Assembly (NCBI GenBank): GCA_016285215.1
Contig: JAEEQI010000041.1
Coordinates: 1 to 16,303 of the forward strand
Direction: 5' to 3'
DNA: 16,303 nucleotides
Origin: Bacteroidales bacterium
GTDB taxonomy: Bacteria; Bacteroidota; Bacteroidia; Bacteroidales; UBA932
In this document: piece after piece, positions 1-7,578 of the stretch
Position numbering within the stretch: the first letter of the stretch is position 1
Layout: every line of letters starts with the position of its first letter
The notes under the pieces: generated by a model
Databases searched by the model: none
Told to the model about the DNA's origin: nothing
The model's input: only the letters and a program-made list of their open reading frames with translations
Position numbers and translations under genes: made by a program

Positions 1-322
1 TGCCAAAAGCGCTATGGGTATTGTGGGCCTGGAGACCTCCTTCCCCGTGCTCTACACCCGCCTGGTGCGCACCGGCCGCATTAGCCTGGAGCGCCTGGTA
101 GAGGCAATGAGCGAGGCACCGCGCCGCATCTTTGGCCTGCCTGCCACCCCGCAGGACAGCGTTCTCATTGACTTAAACACTCCCTTTATCATAGACAGTA
201 CGCAGTTTGCCTCTATGGGCCACTCCACGCCGTTTGACGGCTGGGAGGTGTACGGCCGTGTGCTGGAAACCCGCCTGGACGGCAGGCCCGTTTACCAATG
301 GAAAAACAGCTCTATACAATAG
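1..322 (+). CDS. pyrC: Dihydroorotase PyrC, C-terminal part (5' end outside window)
   Basis: Dihydroorotase closes carbamoyl-aspartate to dihydroorotate, the third step of pyrimidine synthesis, in the cytoplasm. Only the last ~106 codons are present; the frame is open from base 2 with no start, so the gene begins upstream. The fragment shows the conserved end of the amidohydrolase barrel: GLETSFPVLYTRLV, then a P-R-R-I-F-G-L stretch, and the closing signature with F-A-S-M-G-H-S-T-P-F-D-G-W. The metal-binding histidines lie in the missing part. The gene ends at the TAG at 320-322 and overlaps pyrK by 25 bp, so the two are surely co-transcribed and probably translationally coupled. The family is clear from the C-terminal signature and from the five pyr genes that follow. 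Confidence 0.93.
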   Translation, partial: AKSAMGIVGLETSFPVLYTRLVRTGRISLERLVEAMSEAPRRIFGLPATPQDSVLIDLNTPFIIDSTQFASMGHSTPFDGWEVYGRVLETRLDGRPVYQWKNSSIQ

Positions 323-1029
323 CGGAGAATCGCCTGGTGGCGGCCGATACTTACCGGCTGGTCCTTTCCGGAAAAGGAAAGGTAGACGGCGAGTTTGTTC
401 ACCTGGAGATTCCCGGGTTCTATCTGCGCCGTCCGCTCTCCGTGTGCGACAGCGAGGAAGGCCGCTTTACGCTGCTGTACAAGACCGTGGGTGAAGGCAC
501 GCGCGTGCTGGCCACCCTTCCGGAAGGCAGCCAGCTGAGCGTTCTCACCGGGCTGGGCCGGGGGTTCGATGCTTCGGCCTGCTCTCACAGCGCGCTGCTG
601 GTGGGCGGAGGCCTGGGCGCCGCGCCGCTCTACCTGCTGGCCAAAGAGCTCAAGAGGCAGGGCAAGAAAGTGACGGTGGTGCTGGGCTTCAACAAGGCCG
701 ATGAGATTGTGCTAGCCAATGAGTTCAAAGCCCTCTGCGACGGCTTTGCCCTGGCCACCCTGGACGGCAGCGTGGGGGTGAAGGGGTTTGTGACCGATGC
801 CATCAAGGAGATGGCCGGTCTTTCATACGACTATTTCTATACCTGCGGCCCTATGATTATGATGAAGGTGGTGTGCCAGGCCCTGGAGGGTCCCGGTGAG
901 GCCTCGCTGGAAGAGCGTATGGGCTGCGGCGCCGGCTTCTGCTACGGCTGCAGCGTCCAGACCGCCAATGGTCCCCGCCGCGTGTGCAAAGACGGCCCGG
1001 TATTTAAAAAGGAGGAGATTCTATGGTAA
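298..1029 (+). CDS. pyrK: Dihydroorotate dehydrogenase B, electron-transfer subunit PyrK
   Basis: PyrK passes electrons from the PyrD flavin to NAD+ through FAD and a [2Fe-2S] cluster. The 243-residue product has the usual family length. Visible are the FAD motif RRPLSV at 44-49, the glycine-rich nucleotide-binding GGGLGAAP at 103-110, a CGPMIMM segment at 183-189, and the cluster cysteines C210, C215, C218 and C230 (C-x4-C-x2-C-x11-C). The ATG at 298 lies inside the end of pyrC and gives a normal N-terminus. The 3' end overlaps pyrD by 7 bp, and the PyrK C-terminal KKEEI codons double as a Shine-Dalgarno sequence for pyrD. Pairing with the adjacent PyrD makes this the heterotetrameric class 1B enzyme rather than a quinone-linked one. 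Confidence 0.97.
   Translation: MEKQLYTIAENRLVAADTYRLVLSGKGKVDGEFVHLEIPGFYLRRPLSVCDSEEGRFTLLYKTVGEGTRVLATLPEGSQLSVLTGLGRGFDASACSHSALLVGGGLGAAPLYLLAKELKRQGKKVTVVLGFNKADEIVLANEFKALCDGFALATLDGSVGVKGFVTDAIKEMAGLSYDYFYTCGPMIMMKVVCQALEGPGEASLEERMGCGAGFCYGCSVQTANGPRRVCKDGPVFKKEEILW
1011..1017 (+). promoter_or_regulatory. Strong Shine-Dalgarno sequence for pyrD
   Basis: GGAGGAG stands 5 bases before the pyrD ATG at 1023, inside the last codons of pyrK. It is the only textbook ribosome-binding site I saw before any gene here; the other starts have A/T-rich leaders, as is usual in Bacteroidota. It supports the 1023 start. Confidence 0.7.
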
Positions 1030-1937
1030 AGGACCTTTCGGTAAATCTCTGCGGCCAGAGCCTCAGGAACCCGGTGGTTCCCGCCAGCGGAACCTTCGGA
1101 TTCGGCCTTGAGCTGGCCGATTCCTTTGACCTCAACGTCCTGGGCGGCATCTCGCTCAAGGGCAGCACGCGCGAGGCCCGCTACGGCAACCCCGTGCCGC
1201 GCATTGCCGAGGCTCCGGGCGGTATGCTCAACGCCGTGGGTCTGCAGAATCCCGGCATTGATGTGCTGGTAAACTCCAAGGTCCAGGCCCTCAGAAAGAT
1301 TTACAGCGGCTGCATCATTGCCAACATCAGCGGCTTCTCCGTAGAGGAATACCGCGAGTGCTGCGCCAAGGCCGACGCCTGTGAAGGCATAGATATAATA
1401 GAAGTAAACATCTCCTGCCCCAATGTGCACAACGGCGGTATGGCTTTCGGGACCAATCCCGACGCCGCTGCAGAGGTGACCAAGGCGGTGCGGGAGGTCT
1501 GTTCCCATAAACCGGTATTCATTAAGCTGAGTCCCAATGTGACGGACATTGTGGCCATAGCCCGCGCGTGCGAAGACGCCGGGGCCGACGGTCTCACGCT
1601 GGTGAACACCTTCCTGGGTATGCGCATAGACATTGCCCGCCGCAAGCCCATCCTGGCCAACACCACCGGCGGTTATTCCGGCGCTGCCATCTTCCCCATC
1701 GCCCTGCGGATGGTGTATCAGGTGGCCCACGCCTGCCAAATCCCCGTGATGGGGTGCGGCGGGGTGGCATCGGCCCGTGATGTCCTGGAAATGATGATGG
1801 CCGGCGCAACGGCCGTTCAGGTTGGGGCAGAAAATTTGCGCAATCCCTTTGCCTGTCCGGAGATCATTGAGGCGCTGCCCTTGGAAATGGAACGGCTGGG
1901 CATTCAAGACATTAAAGAGATCATAAAAACGGTATAA
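1023..1937 (+). CDS. pyrD: Dihydroorotate dehydrogenase (NAD+) catalytic subunit PyrD, class 1B
   Basis: This FMN enzyme oxidises dihydroorotate to orotate, working with PyrK. The 304-residue TIM barrel has the normal length. Seen in order: [13 protein letters not shown] (16-28); the substrate loop with GNPVPR and N-A-V-G-L-Q-N-P-G around 55-78; the VNISCPN motif with C132, the catalytic base typical of class 1 enzymes (class 2 has Ser); L-V-N-T near the barrel centre; and the FMN-phosphate motifs GCGGVAS and G-A-T-A-V-Q-V-G near the C-terminus. There is no membrane-anchoring N-terminal extension, which agrees with class 1B. It overlaps pyrK by 7 bp and shares one base with pyrF (TAATG), so translation is probably coupled. 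Confidence 0.97.
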   Translation: MVKDLSVNLCGQSLRNPVVPASGTFGFGLELADSFDLNVLGGISLKGSTREARYGNPVPRIAEAPGGMLNAVGLQNPGIDVLVNSKVQALRKIYSGCIIANISGFSVEEYRECCAKADACEGIDIIEVNISCPNVHNGGMAFGTNPDAAAEVTKAVREVCSHKPVFIKLSPNVTDIVAIARACEDAGADGLTLVNTFLGMRIDIARRKPILANTTGGYSGAAIFPIALRMVYQVAHACQIPVMGCGGVASARDVLEMMMAGATAVQVGAENLRNPFACPEIIEALPLEMERLGIQDIKEIIKTV

Positions 1938-2641
1938 TGCAAAGAGACGTTATCATAGCCTGCGATTTCAGCAGTAAAGAGGCTTGCCTGAACTTCCTGG
2001 ACCAATTCTCCGGAAGTCGCAAGCCTTTCGTTAAAATTGGGATGGAGCTGTTCTACGCCGAAGGCCCCGAGATTGTGCGCCAGATCAAGGCCCGCGGTCA
2101 CAAGATTTTCCTGGACCTCAAGCTGCACGACATTCCCAATACGGTGAAAAAGTCTATGGCTGTGCTTTCGGCTTTGGACGTGGATATGGTCAATGTCCAC
2201 GCCGCCGGAACCGTGGCTATGATGAAGGCCGCCCTGGAGGGTCTCACCAGGGCCGATGGAACCCGCCCGCTCCTGATAGCAGTGACCCAGCTCACTTCCA
2301 CCTCCGAGGAAGTGATGCAGAAGGAACTGCTCATTGGCGCCGGCATTGGTGAAACCATTGTCAAGTATGCCCGGAACGCCAAGGAGGCCGGTCTGGACGG
2401 TGTGGTTTGCTCTCCGCTGGAGGCCGCTATGGTCAAGGAGGGCTGCGGGGCCAATTTTATCACGGTTACCCCGGGCATCCGCTTTGCCGATGCCGCCGCC
2501 GATGACCAGGTGCGTATTACCACCCCCGCCAAGGCCCGCGAGATTGGCTCCGACTTTATTGTGGTGGGCCGTCCCATAACCGCAGCCGCCAACCCCGTGG
2601 CTGCCTACAACCGCTGCCTACAGGAATTCCTGTCATTCTGA
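1937..2641 (+). CDS. pyrF: Orotidine 5'-phosphate decarboxylase PyrF
   Basis: This enzyme decarboxylates OMP to UMP, the last step of the pathway. The 234-residue product matches the short bacterial form of about 230-240 residues. The catalytic D-x-K-x-x-D set is at D60, K62 and D65 ([13 protein letters not shown]), and the phosphate-binding end [11 protein letters not shown] is near the C-terminus. The start ATG overlaps the pyrD stop by one base. The last codons (Leu-Ser-Phe-stop) are contributed by a dispersed repeat at 2631-2660, so the natural C-terminus may have been altered by that insertion; all core motifs lie upstream of it. It is followed after 31 bp by pyrE. Confidence 0.97.
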   Translation: MQRDVIIACDFSSKEACLNFLDQFSGSRKPFVKIGMELFYAEGPEIVRQIKARGHKIFLDLKLHDIPNTVKKSMAVLSALDVDMVNVHAAGTVAMMKAALEGLTRADGTRPLLIAVTQLTSTSEEVMQKELLIGAGIGETIVKYARNAKEAGLDGVVCSPLEAAMVKEGCGANFITVTPGIRFADAAADDQVRITTPAKAREIGSDFIVVGRPITAAANPVAAYNRCLQEFLSF

Positions 2642-2660
2642 GCGAAGCGAAGAATCTCCT
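2631..2660 (+). repeat. Dispersed intergenic repeat (TGTCATTCTGAGCGAAGCGA type)
   Basis: The 30 bases starting TGTCATTCTGAGCGAAGCGA and continuing AGAATCTCCT match, from memory, a short repeat scattered through genomes of many bacteria, including Bacteroidota. Read in reverse it gives the peptide signature R-F-F-A-S-L-R-M-T that often appears in spurious gene calls. Inverted arms ATTCT (2635-2639) and AGAAT (2651-2655) flank a GAGCGAAGCGA centre. It fills most of the pyrF-pyrE gap and supplies the pyrF TGA. I saw one copy in the window. Confidence 0.75.
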
Positions 2661-2672
2661 ATCAAATGTAAT

Positions 2673-3305
2673 ATGGAAAAACAGATTGCACACGAACTGC
2701 TTAGCATCGGGGCCGTATTCCTGAGGCCCCAGGATCCTTTTACCTGGGCCAGCGGCATCAAAAGCCCCATTTACTGCGACAACCGGCTTACCCTTTCGGC
2801 CCCTTCTACCCGCGACAAGGTGGAAGCTGGCCTGGCTGAATTGGTGAAGAAGTACCACCCCGACTGTGAGATGCTTATGGGCACCTCCACGGCCGGCATT
2901 GCCCACGCCGCTATGACCGCCACGCTCCTGAACCTTCCTATGGGTTACGTGCGCGGAGAGGCCAAGACCCACGGCCGTACCAACCGCATCGAGGGCAAGA
3001 TGGAACCCGGTACCAAGGTGGTGGTCATTGAAGACCTCATCTCCACCGGCGGCAGCGCCATCGAGGTGGTGGAAGCCCTCCGCGAGGCCGGCGCCAACGT
3101 ACTGGGCATTGTGAGCATCTTCACTTACGGAATGAAGAAGGGTGTGGAGCGCATAGCCGCCGCTAACACCGTGAATCATTCCCTGAGCAATCTGGACGCC
3201 CTTGTAGAAGTGGCCGTAGAAGAAGGCCGCATTGCTCCGGAATGGAAAGACCGCATCCTGGCCTTCCGCAACAACCCTTCGGACGAAAGTTGGATCAATA
3301 AATAA
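2673..3305 (+). CDS. pyrE: Orotate phosphoribosyltransferase PyrE
   Basis: PyrE joins orotate to PRPP to give OMP. The 210-residue product is typical in length. The N-terminal hood has the orotate-loop region [14 protein letters not shown] (23-36). The catalytic loop is around K98-R106 ([10 protein letters not shown]), and the PRPP-binding motif [13 protein letters not shown] is at 116-128. The ATG at 2673 gives a full N-terminal helix and follows a dispersed repeat in the pyrF-pyrE gap; no Shine-Dalgarno is present. PyrB follows after 9 bp, so the operon continues. Confidence 0.97.
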   Translation: MEKQIAHELLSIGAVFLRPQDPFTWASGIKSPIYCDNRLTLSAPSTRDKVEAGLAELVKKYHPDCEMLMGTSTAGIAHAAMTATLLNLPMGYVRGEAKTHGRTNRIEGKMEPGTKVVVIEDLISTGGSAIEVVEALREAGANVLGIVSIFTYGMKKGVERIAAANTVNHSLSNLDALVEVAVEEGRIAPEWKDRILAFRNNPSDESWINK

Positions 3306-3314
3306 CACACCGAT

Positions 3315-4394
3315 ATGAAGCACCTCATTGACCCGATGGATCTCACCAAACAGGAGACCGACGAGATTATTTCCCTGGCTCAGGACATCATTGCCCACCG
3401 CGAGCGCTATCAGGGCAGCATGGCTCACAAGAAGCTGGCTACGCTCTTCTACGAACCCAGCACCCGTACCCGTCTTAGCTTTACTTCGGCTATGATGGAA
3501 CTGGGCGGACAGGTCCTGGGCTTCTCCAATCCCCAGAACGCTTCCGTAAGCAAGGGCGAAACCGTGCAGGACACCGTTCGCGTGGTGGGCTGCTTTGCCG
3601 ACATCATTGCTATGCGTCACCCCATCGAGGGCGCCCCGCTGGTGGCCACCGAGGTATCCCGCGTGCCCATCATCAATGCCGGCGACGGCTCTCACAGCCA
3701 TCCCACGCAGACCCTCACCGACCTCCTCACCATCAAGCGCGAGCTGGGTCACATTGACGGTATCACCATTGGTTTCTGCGGCGACCTCCGCTTTGGCCGT
3801 ACGGTGCACTCCCTCATCAAGGCCCTGTCCCGTTACGAGAACATCAAGGTCATCCTCATTGCCCCTCCCGAGCTCAAGCTGCCGGACTACATCAAGCAGG
3901 ATGTGTGCGAGCGCACGGGTATCCCCTACCGCGAGGTAGAGACTATGGAAGAGGTAATGCCGGAGCTGGACGTGCTCTATATGACCCGCGTGCAGAAGGA
4001 GCGTTTCCTGGACGAGGACGAGTTTGACCGCGTGAAGGACAGCTTTGTGCTGGACTGCGCCCGCCTGGCTACCGCCAAGGAGAAGATGGCCATCCTGCAC
4101 CCGCTGCCGCGCGTGAACGAGATTCTCACCGAGGTGGACAACGACCCTCGCGCCGCCTACTTCCGCCAGGTAGAGAACGGCAAGTTTGTCCGTGAGGCCC
4201 TCATTGTGAAGCTGATGGAGTGGAAGAACGATCCCGAGCACGGTATGCCCGAAGAAGAGCCGCCGGTGGTGGATCCCGAGCTCCAGTGCACCAACCGCAA
4301 GTGCATCTGCAACAACGAGCGCGCCCCGCACAAGTTCCGCAGAACGGAAAATGGCGTTCTCAGGTGCTGGTACTGCGACTCTAAGATTAAGTAG
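3315..4394 (+). CDS. pyrB: Aspartate carbamoyltransferase PyrB fused to a PyrI-like zinc module
   Basis: The enzyme condenses carbamoyl phosphate with aspartate, the first committed step. Residues 1 to ~302 are a complete catalytic chain: the carbamoyl-phosphate loop STRTR (49-53), the mobile S-V-S-K-G-E-T loop with K80, HPTQ (129-132), the aspartate-binding R-V-Q-K-E-R region (225-230) and HPLPR (262-266). After an acidic, proline-rich linker (~305-324) comes C325-x4-C330-x20-C351-x2-C354, which mirrors the zinc domain at the C-terminus of the regulatory chain PyrI (C-x4-C-x22-C-x2-C in E. coli). The PyrI nucleotide-binding domain is missing and no separate pyrI is in the window. At 359 residues it is ~50 longer than a bare PyrB. 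I infer a zinc-stabilised enzyme without classical ATP/CTP control. It overlaps the convergent ABC-F gene by 8 bp. Confidence 0.95.
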   Translation: MKHLIDPMDLTKQETDEIISLAQDIIAHRERYQGSMAHKKLATLFYEPSTRTRLSFTSAMMELGGQVLGFSNPQNASVSKGETVQDTVRVVGCFADIIAMRHPIEGAPLVATEVSRVPIINAGDGSHSHPTQTLTDLLTIKRELGHIDGITIGFCGDLRFGRTVHSLIKALSRYENIKVILIAPPELKLPDYIKQDVCERTGIPYREVETMEEVMPELDVLYMTRVQKERFLDEDEFDRVKDSFVLDCARLATAKEKMAILHPLPRVNEILTEVDNDPRAAYFRQVENGKFVREALIVKLMEWKNDPEHGMPEEEPPVVDPELQCTNRKCICNNERAPHKFRRTENGVLRCWYCDSKIK

Positions 4395-6153
4395 TTTCGG
4401 AGAGCTCGAGCCAGCGCATCTCTGCCATATCCAGCTCCTCCTTTAACTCCCCATACCGGGCCGATACGGCCTGTAACTCTTCCAAGCCAAGTTCTCCCCC
4501 GGAGAGCTTGGCTTCAATTTCTGCCTTTTCGGCCTCCAACTGAGGAAGTTTCTCCTCCAGGGCCTTCAACTCCTGCTGCTCCTTGTAAGACAGCTTTTTG
4601 GCCGTTGTTTTCACTTTGGCCTGCACTTGCACAGGCTTCTCAACCCTCCGGGCTTCTTCGTAGTCTTTGATGAACGTGCGGTACTCGGTGTAGTTGCCCA
4701 CGAAGTCCTTTACCACGCCGTCTCCGCAGAAGACAAAGAGGTGGTCCACCAGGCGGTCCAGGAAGTGGCGGTCGTGGGACACAATCACCAGCGAGCCCTT
4801 GTACTCCAGGAGGTATTCTTCCAGAATTTCCAGGGTTACAATATCCAGGTCGTTGGTGGGCTCGTCCAGAATGAGGAAATTGGGCTGCTGGAGCAGGATG
4901 GTGAGGAGGTACAGACGCCTTCTCTCACCGCCCGAGAGGCGCTCAACGGGGTTGTTGAGCATATCGTGGGTAAAGAGGAAGCGTCCCAGCAGGTGGGTGT
5001 CGTTCACGGTCTGCAGCACCGTCTGGCCGGGCTTGAAGTGCATTCCGCTCTGGTGGTAGTAGCCAATCTTGAGGGATTCTCCCAGGTCTATGACGCCCTC
5101 CAGCGTTCCGCTCATCTCCGGCTTCCAGCCGCCGGTGATGAGGTTGAGGAAGGTGGTCTTGCCGGCGGCGTTCCGGCCCACTATTCCCACGCGCTCGTAG
5201 CGCTGGAAGTTGTAGGTGAAGTGCCTCAGGTAGCACTTCTGCTCCCACCAGAAGCTCACGTCCTTGCAGTTGATGACCTTGTTGCCCAGGTAGGTGTTGC
5301 CCACCTTGGTCTCGCTCAGGTCCACCTTTTTCTGGATGTAGCTGTCATCGGCCCTTTCCTTGATATCCCAGAAGGCCTGCTTGCGGTATTTGGCCTTGCC
5401 GGTGCGGGCGCAGGGGCTGGCGTGCATCCATTCCAGCTCCCGCCGGTAGAGGTTGCGCACGCGCTCGGTCTCTGCGTTGTAGTTGTCTATGCGTTCCTGG
5501 CGCTTTTCCAGGAAGTTCATATAGTCTCCGCGGTAGATGTAGATTTGCCCGCGGTCCATTTCCATCACGGTGTTGCACACGCGGTCCAGGAAGTAACGGT
5601 CGTGCGTTACCATAAACAGCGTGCAGCGGCTGTGCTTGAGGTGGCCCTCCAGGAACTCGATGGCGTCTATGTCCAGGTGGTTGGTGGGCTCGTCCATTAT
5701 GTAAAAATCGGCCTCGGAGGCCAGCATCTGCGTGAGGGCCACGCGCTTGACCTCTCCGCCGGACAGGTCTTTCATCAGGCGCTCGCCGCTCAGGGCAAAC
5801 TGGTCCAGCAGCTGGGTGACCCGCAGCTCGTACTGCCACAGGTGGTCCTGGTCCAGCTGCCCGGTCCATTCCCTGGAGCTGTCCATCACTTGCCGGAACA
5901 CGGTCTTCTCCGGGTCGTAGGCGTAATCCTGCTCCAGGAAGGCTATGCGGATGTCCTTGAGGAAGAGGACCTTTCCTCCGCTGTCGGAGGAGTCTTTTCC
6001 TGCCAGGATCCTCAGCAGCGAGGTCTTGCCCGTTCCGTTGGGCGCAATGAGCGCCACCTTGTCCCCTTCGTTGATATTGAACCCAATGTGCTCAAACAGC
6101 ACCTTGGGTCCGTAGCTCTTGGATATATTCTCTATTTGCAGATAGCTCGCCAT
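4387..6153 (-). CDS. ABC-F ATPase, Uup-like, with C-terminal coiled coil
   Basis: ABC-F proteins are soluble twin-ATPase proteins that bind ribosomes (the EttA/Uup group); they are not transporters, and no membrane segments are seen. This 588-residue protein has Walker A 1 (APNGTGKTS, 37-45), signature LSGGE (130-134) and Walker B DEPTNHLD (154-161). The second set is GRNAAGKT (326-333), LSGGE (406-410) and DEPTNDLD (430-437). The interdomain linker around 238-262 (RRELEW...ARTGKAKYRKQ) resembles the Uup linker. Residues ~515-588 are rich in Lys and Glu with heptad-like spacing, matching the Uup-type C-terminal coiled coil. It lies 4 bp downstream of mnmA, so the two are co-transcribed, which fits a translation-related role. 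A resistance role cannot be excluded, but the linker favours Uup. Confidence 0.93.
   Translation of the reverse strand: MASYLQIENISKSYGPKVLFEHIGFNINEGDKVALIAPNGTGKTSLLRILAGKDSSDSGGKVLFLKDIRIAFLEQDYAYDPEKTVFRQVMDSSREWTGQLDQDHLWQYELRVTQLLDQFALSGERLMKDLSGGEVKRVALTQMLASEADFYIMDEPTNHLDIDAIEFLEGHLKHSRCTLFMVTHDRYFLDRVCNTVMEMDRGQIYIYRGDYMNFLEKRQERIDNYNAETERVRNLYRRELEWMHASPCARTGKAKYRKQAFWDIKERADDSYIQKKVDLSETKVGNTYLGNKVINCKDVSFWWEQKCYLRHFTYNFQRYERVGIVGRNAAGKTTFLNLITGGWKPEMSGTLEGVIDLGESLKIGYYHQSGMHFKPGQTVLQTVNDTHLLGRFLFTHDMLNNPVERLSGGERRRLYLLTILLQQPNFLILDEPTNDLDIVTLEILEEYLLEYKGSLVIVSHDRHFLDRLVDHLFVFCGDGVVKDFVGNYTEYRTFIKDYEEARRVEKPVQVQAKVKTTAKKLSYKEQQELKALEEKLPQLEAEKAEIEAKLSGGELGLEELQAVSARYGELKEELDMAEMRWLELSETT
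4484..4514 (+). terminator. Perfect 14-bp hairpin inside abcF, possible stop for pyr transcripts
   Basis: Bases 4484-4497 pair with 4501-4514 across a CCC loop: 13 Watson-Crick pairs and one G-T wobble. It lies ~90 bp beyond the pyrB stop, inside the coiled-coil codons of the ABC-F gene. The T-tract after it on the + strand is weak (CAATTTCTGCCTTTTC), so intrinsic termination is uncertain. It could also act as a structure in the ABC-F mRNA. Confidence 0.35.
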
Positions 6154-6157
6154 AAGA

Positions 6158-7543
6158 CTAGATTACTCCGCTTCCCAGCATCTCCTGGCCGTCATACCAC
6201 ACGGCAAACTGACCGGGGGAAATGCCCCGCTGAGGCTGGTCAAAGAGGATATAGAGGCCGCTCTCCTTCATCAGGAGGGTGGCACTTTGGAGCGGCTGGC
6301 GGTAGCGGATGCGAACGCGGTAGCGGCGGATGTCGCCGGGCTTCATAGCCAGGTCTGTCCGGATCCAGTGGATCTCTTCCGGAGCTACCCTGAGGCAGAA
6401 ACGGCTCAGGCCCTTGTGGTGGTGGCCTTCTCCCACGTAGATGCGGTTGGCCTCGGTGTCCGTGGCAATCACAAACACGGGGTCCGAGTGACCGCCAATA
6501 CCCAGGCCTTTGCGCTGGCCAATGGTATAGAACTGAGCCCCTTCGTGACGGCCCACTATACGGCCGCAGGGGTTCTCTTTGTAACGGGTTTTCTTGATGT
6601 GATGCTTGCCGCTTCGGTACGTTTCGGTCTCAAACTCAATGTGGTAGCGGATGGGCGTGGAGAGTTTCTGAAGCTGCTCGTCCGTGAGGGCTGCCACGGC
6701 TTGGGCCTTGTACGGGCTCTCGCCCAACGGCTGGCCGTCGGAGGTTAGCACCTTCTCTTCCGGGGCATACCGGACGGTGCGCTCAATGCTCTGGCCCTCT
6801 CTCAAGAGGCCGGTGAGCGTCTCCTGCTGCCACTGGTACAGAGGGTCGGTGGCGTAATAGGGGTCAAAGACCTCCACCACATCGCCCTCCACCGAGGTGA
6901 GCTTCTGCTTGAGGAAGGTAGGAAGATCCACCTTTCCCACAAAGCAGATACCCTGGGAGTCTTTCTTTTCGGCCGAAGGAAGGTCCGCCTCCTTGGCAAT
7001 GCGCCGCACTTCCGGCTTGGTCAGGTGCCCAATGGGGAACAGAGCCGTAGCCAGCTGCTCCTGACTGAGCTGGCAGAGGAAGTATGTCTGGTCTTTGTTG
7101 GGGTCCGTGCCTTCGAGGATCCTGTAGACGTCACCAACGGATTCCTTTCTACAGTAGTGACCGGTGGCCACGTAGTGGGCCCCGTACTTGCGGGCTACCT
7201 CCCAGAAGGCGTCAAACTTGATTTCGCGGTTGCAGAGGACGTCGGGATTGGGCGTTCGGCCCTTGGCGTACTCGTCAAACATATAGTCCACCACCCGCTG
7301 GCGGTACTGGGCGGCCAGGTTCACGTAATAGAAGGGAATGCCAATCTTGCGGGCCACCATCTCGGCCACAAAACGGTCTTCCTCCCACTCGCAGTCTCCG
7401 TGCAGGGTCACATCGGCGTTGTCCCAGTTCTGCATAAACATAGCAAACACGTCGTAACCCTCCTGCTTGAGCAGATAAGCTGCCACAGAAGAGTCCACGC
7501 CGCCGGATAACCCAACGCAAACCTTGATCTTGGACTTGTCCAT
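6158..7543 (-). CDS. mnmA: tRNA-specific 2-thiouridylase MnmA with enlarged insertion
   Basis: MnmA adenylates and thiolates U34 of Lys, Glu and Gln tRNAs. The PP-loop SGGVDSS is at 13-19, the catalytic cysteine C104 in L-C-N-R-E-I-K-F, the second cysteine C200 in S-Q-G-I-C-F-V-G, and FYTIGQRKGLGIGG at 338-351. The product is 461 residues, about 100 longer than the common ~360. The extra part lies at ~222-326, between F-L-K-Q-K-L-T-S-V-E-G-D and the G-R-I-V-G-R-H-E-G strand. Other Bacteroidota, as I recall, carry a smaller insertion at this point. I chose the ATG at 7543 (MDKSKIKVCVG); a start 12 bp upstream at 7555 overlaps a promoter box. The GDSL gene is 35 bp upstream and the ABC-F gene 4 bp downstream. 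Confidence 0.95.
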   Translation of the reverse strand: MDKSKIKVCVGLSGGVDSSVAAYLLKQEGYDVFAMFMQNWDNADVTLHGDCEWEEDRFVAEMVARKIGIPFYYVNLAAQYRQRVVDYMFDEYAKGRTPNPDVLCNREIKFDAFWEVARKYGAHYVATGHYCRKESVGDVYRILEGTDPNKDQTYFLCQLSQEQLATALFPIGHLTKPEVRRIAKEADLPSAEKKDSQGICFVGKVDLPTFLKQKLTSVEGDVVEVFDPYYATDPLYQWQQETLTGLLREGQSIERTVRYAPEEKVLTSDGQPLGESPYKAQAVAALTDEQLQKLSTPIRYHIEFETETYRSGKHHIKKTRYKENPCGRIVGRHEGAQFYTIGQRKGLGIGGHSDPVFVIATDTEANRIYVGEGHHHKGLSRFCLRVAPEEIHWIRTDLAMKPGDIRRYRVRIRYRQPLQSATLLMKESGLYILFDQPQRGISPGQFAVWYDGQEMLGSGVI

Positions 7544-7552
7544 TTCCGCCTG

Positions 7553-7560
7553 CAAAAATA
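7553..7560 (-). promoter_or_regulatory. -7 box of the mnmA promoter
   Basis: On the - strand this reads TATTTTTG, matching the Bacteroidota -7 consensus TAnnTTTG. It ends 9 bases before the mnmA ATG. No clear -33 TTG was found upstream. It suggests mnmA-abcF can be transcribed apart from the GDSL gene, with a leader of only a few bases. Confidence 0.55.
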
Positions 7561-7578
7561 CGGAAAAAAAACTAATGT

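Noticed and set aside
2556..4331. 591-residue open frame on the - strand opposite pyrE and pyrB
   Set aside because: It is the mirror of strongly supported genes, has a His/Gly/Val-rich composition typical of reverse-frame reading in GC-rich DNA, no family motif and no promoter or start context. It even reads through the dispersed repeat at 2631-2660.
4627..6348. 573-residue + strand frame opposite the ABC-F gene
   Set aside because: The ABC-F reading has all Walker and signature motifs; this one has none and is Val/His-rich. It is a shadow frame.
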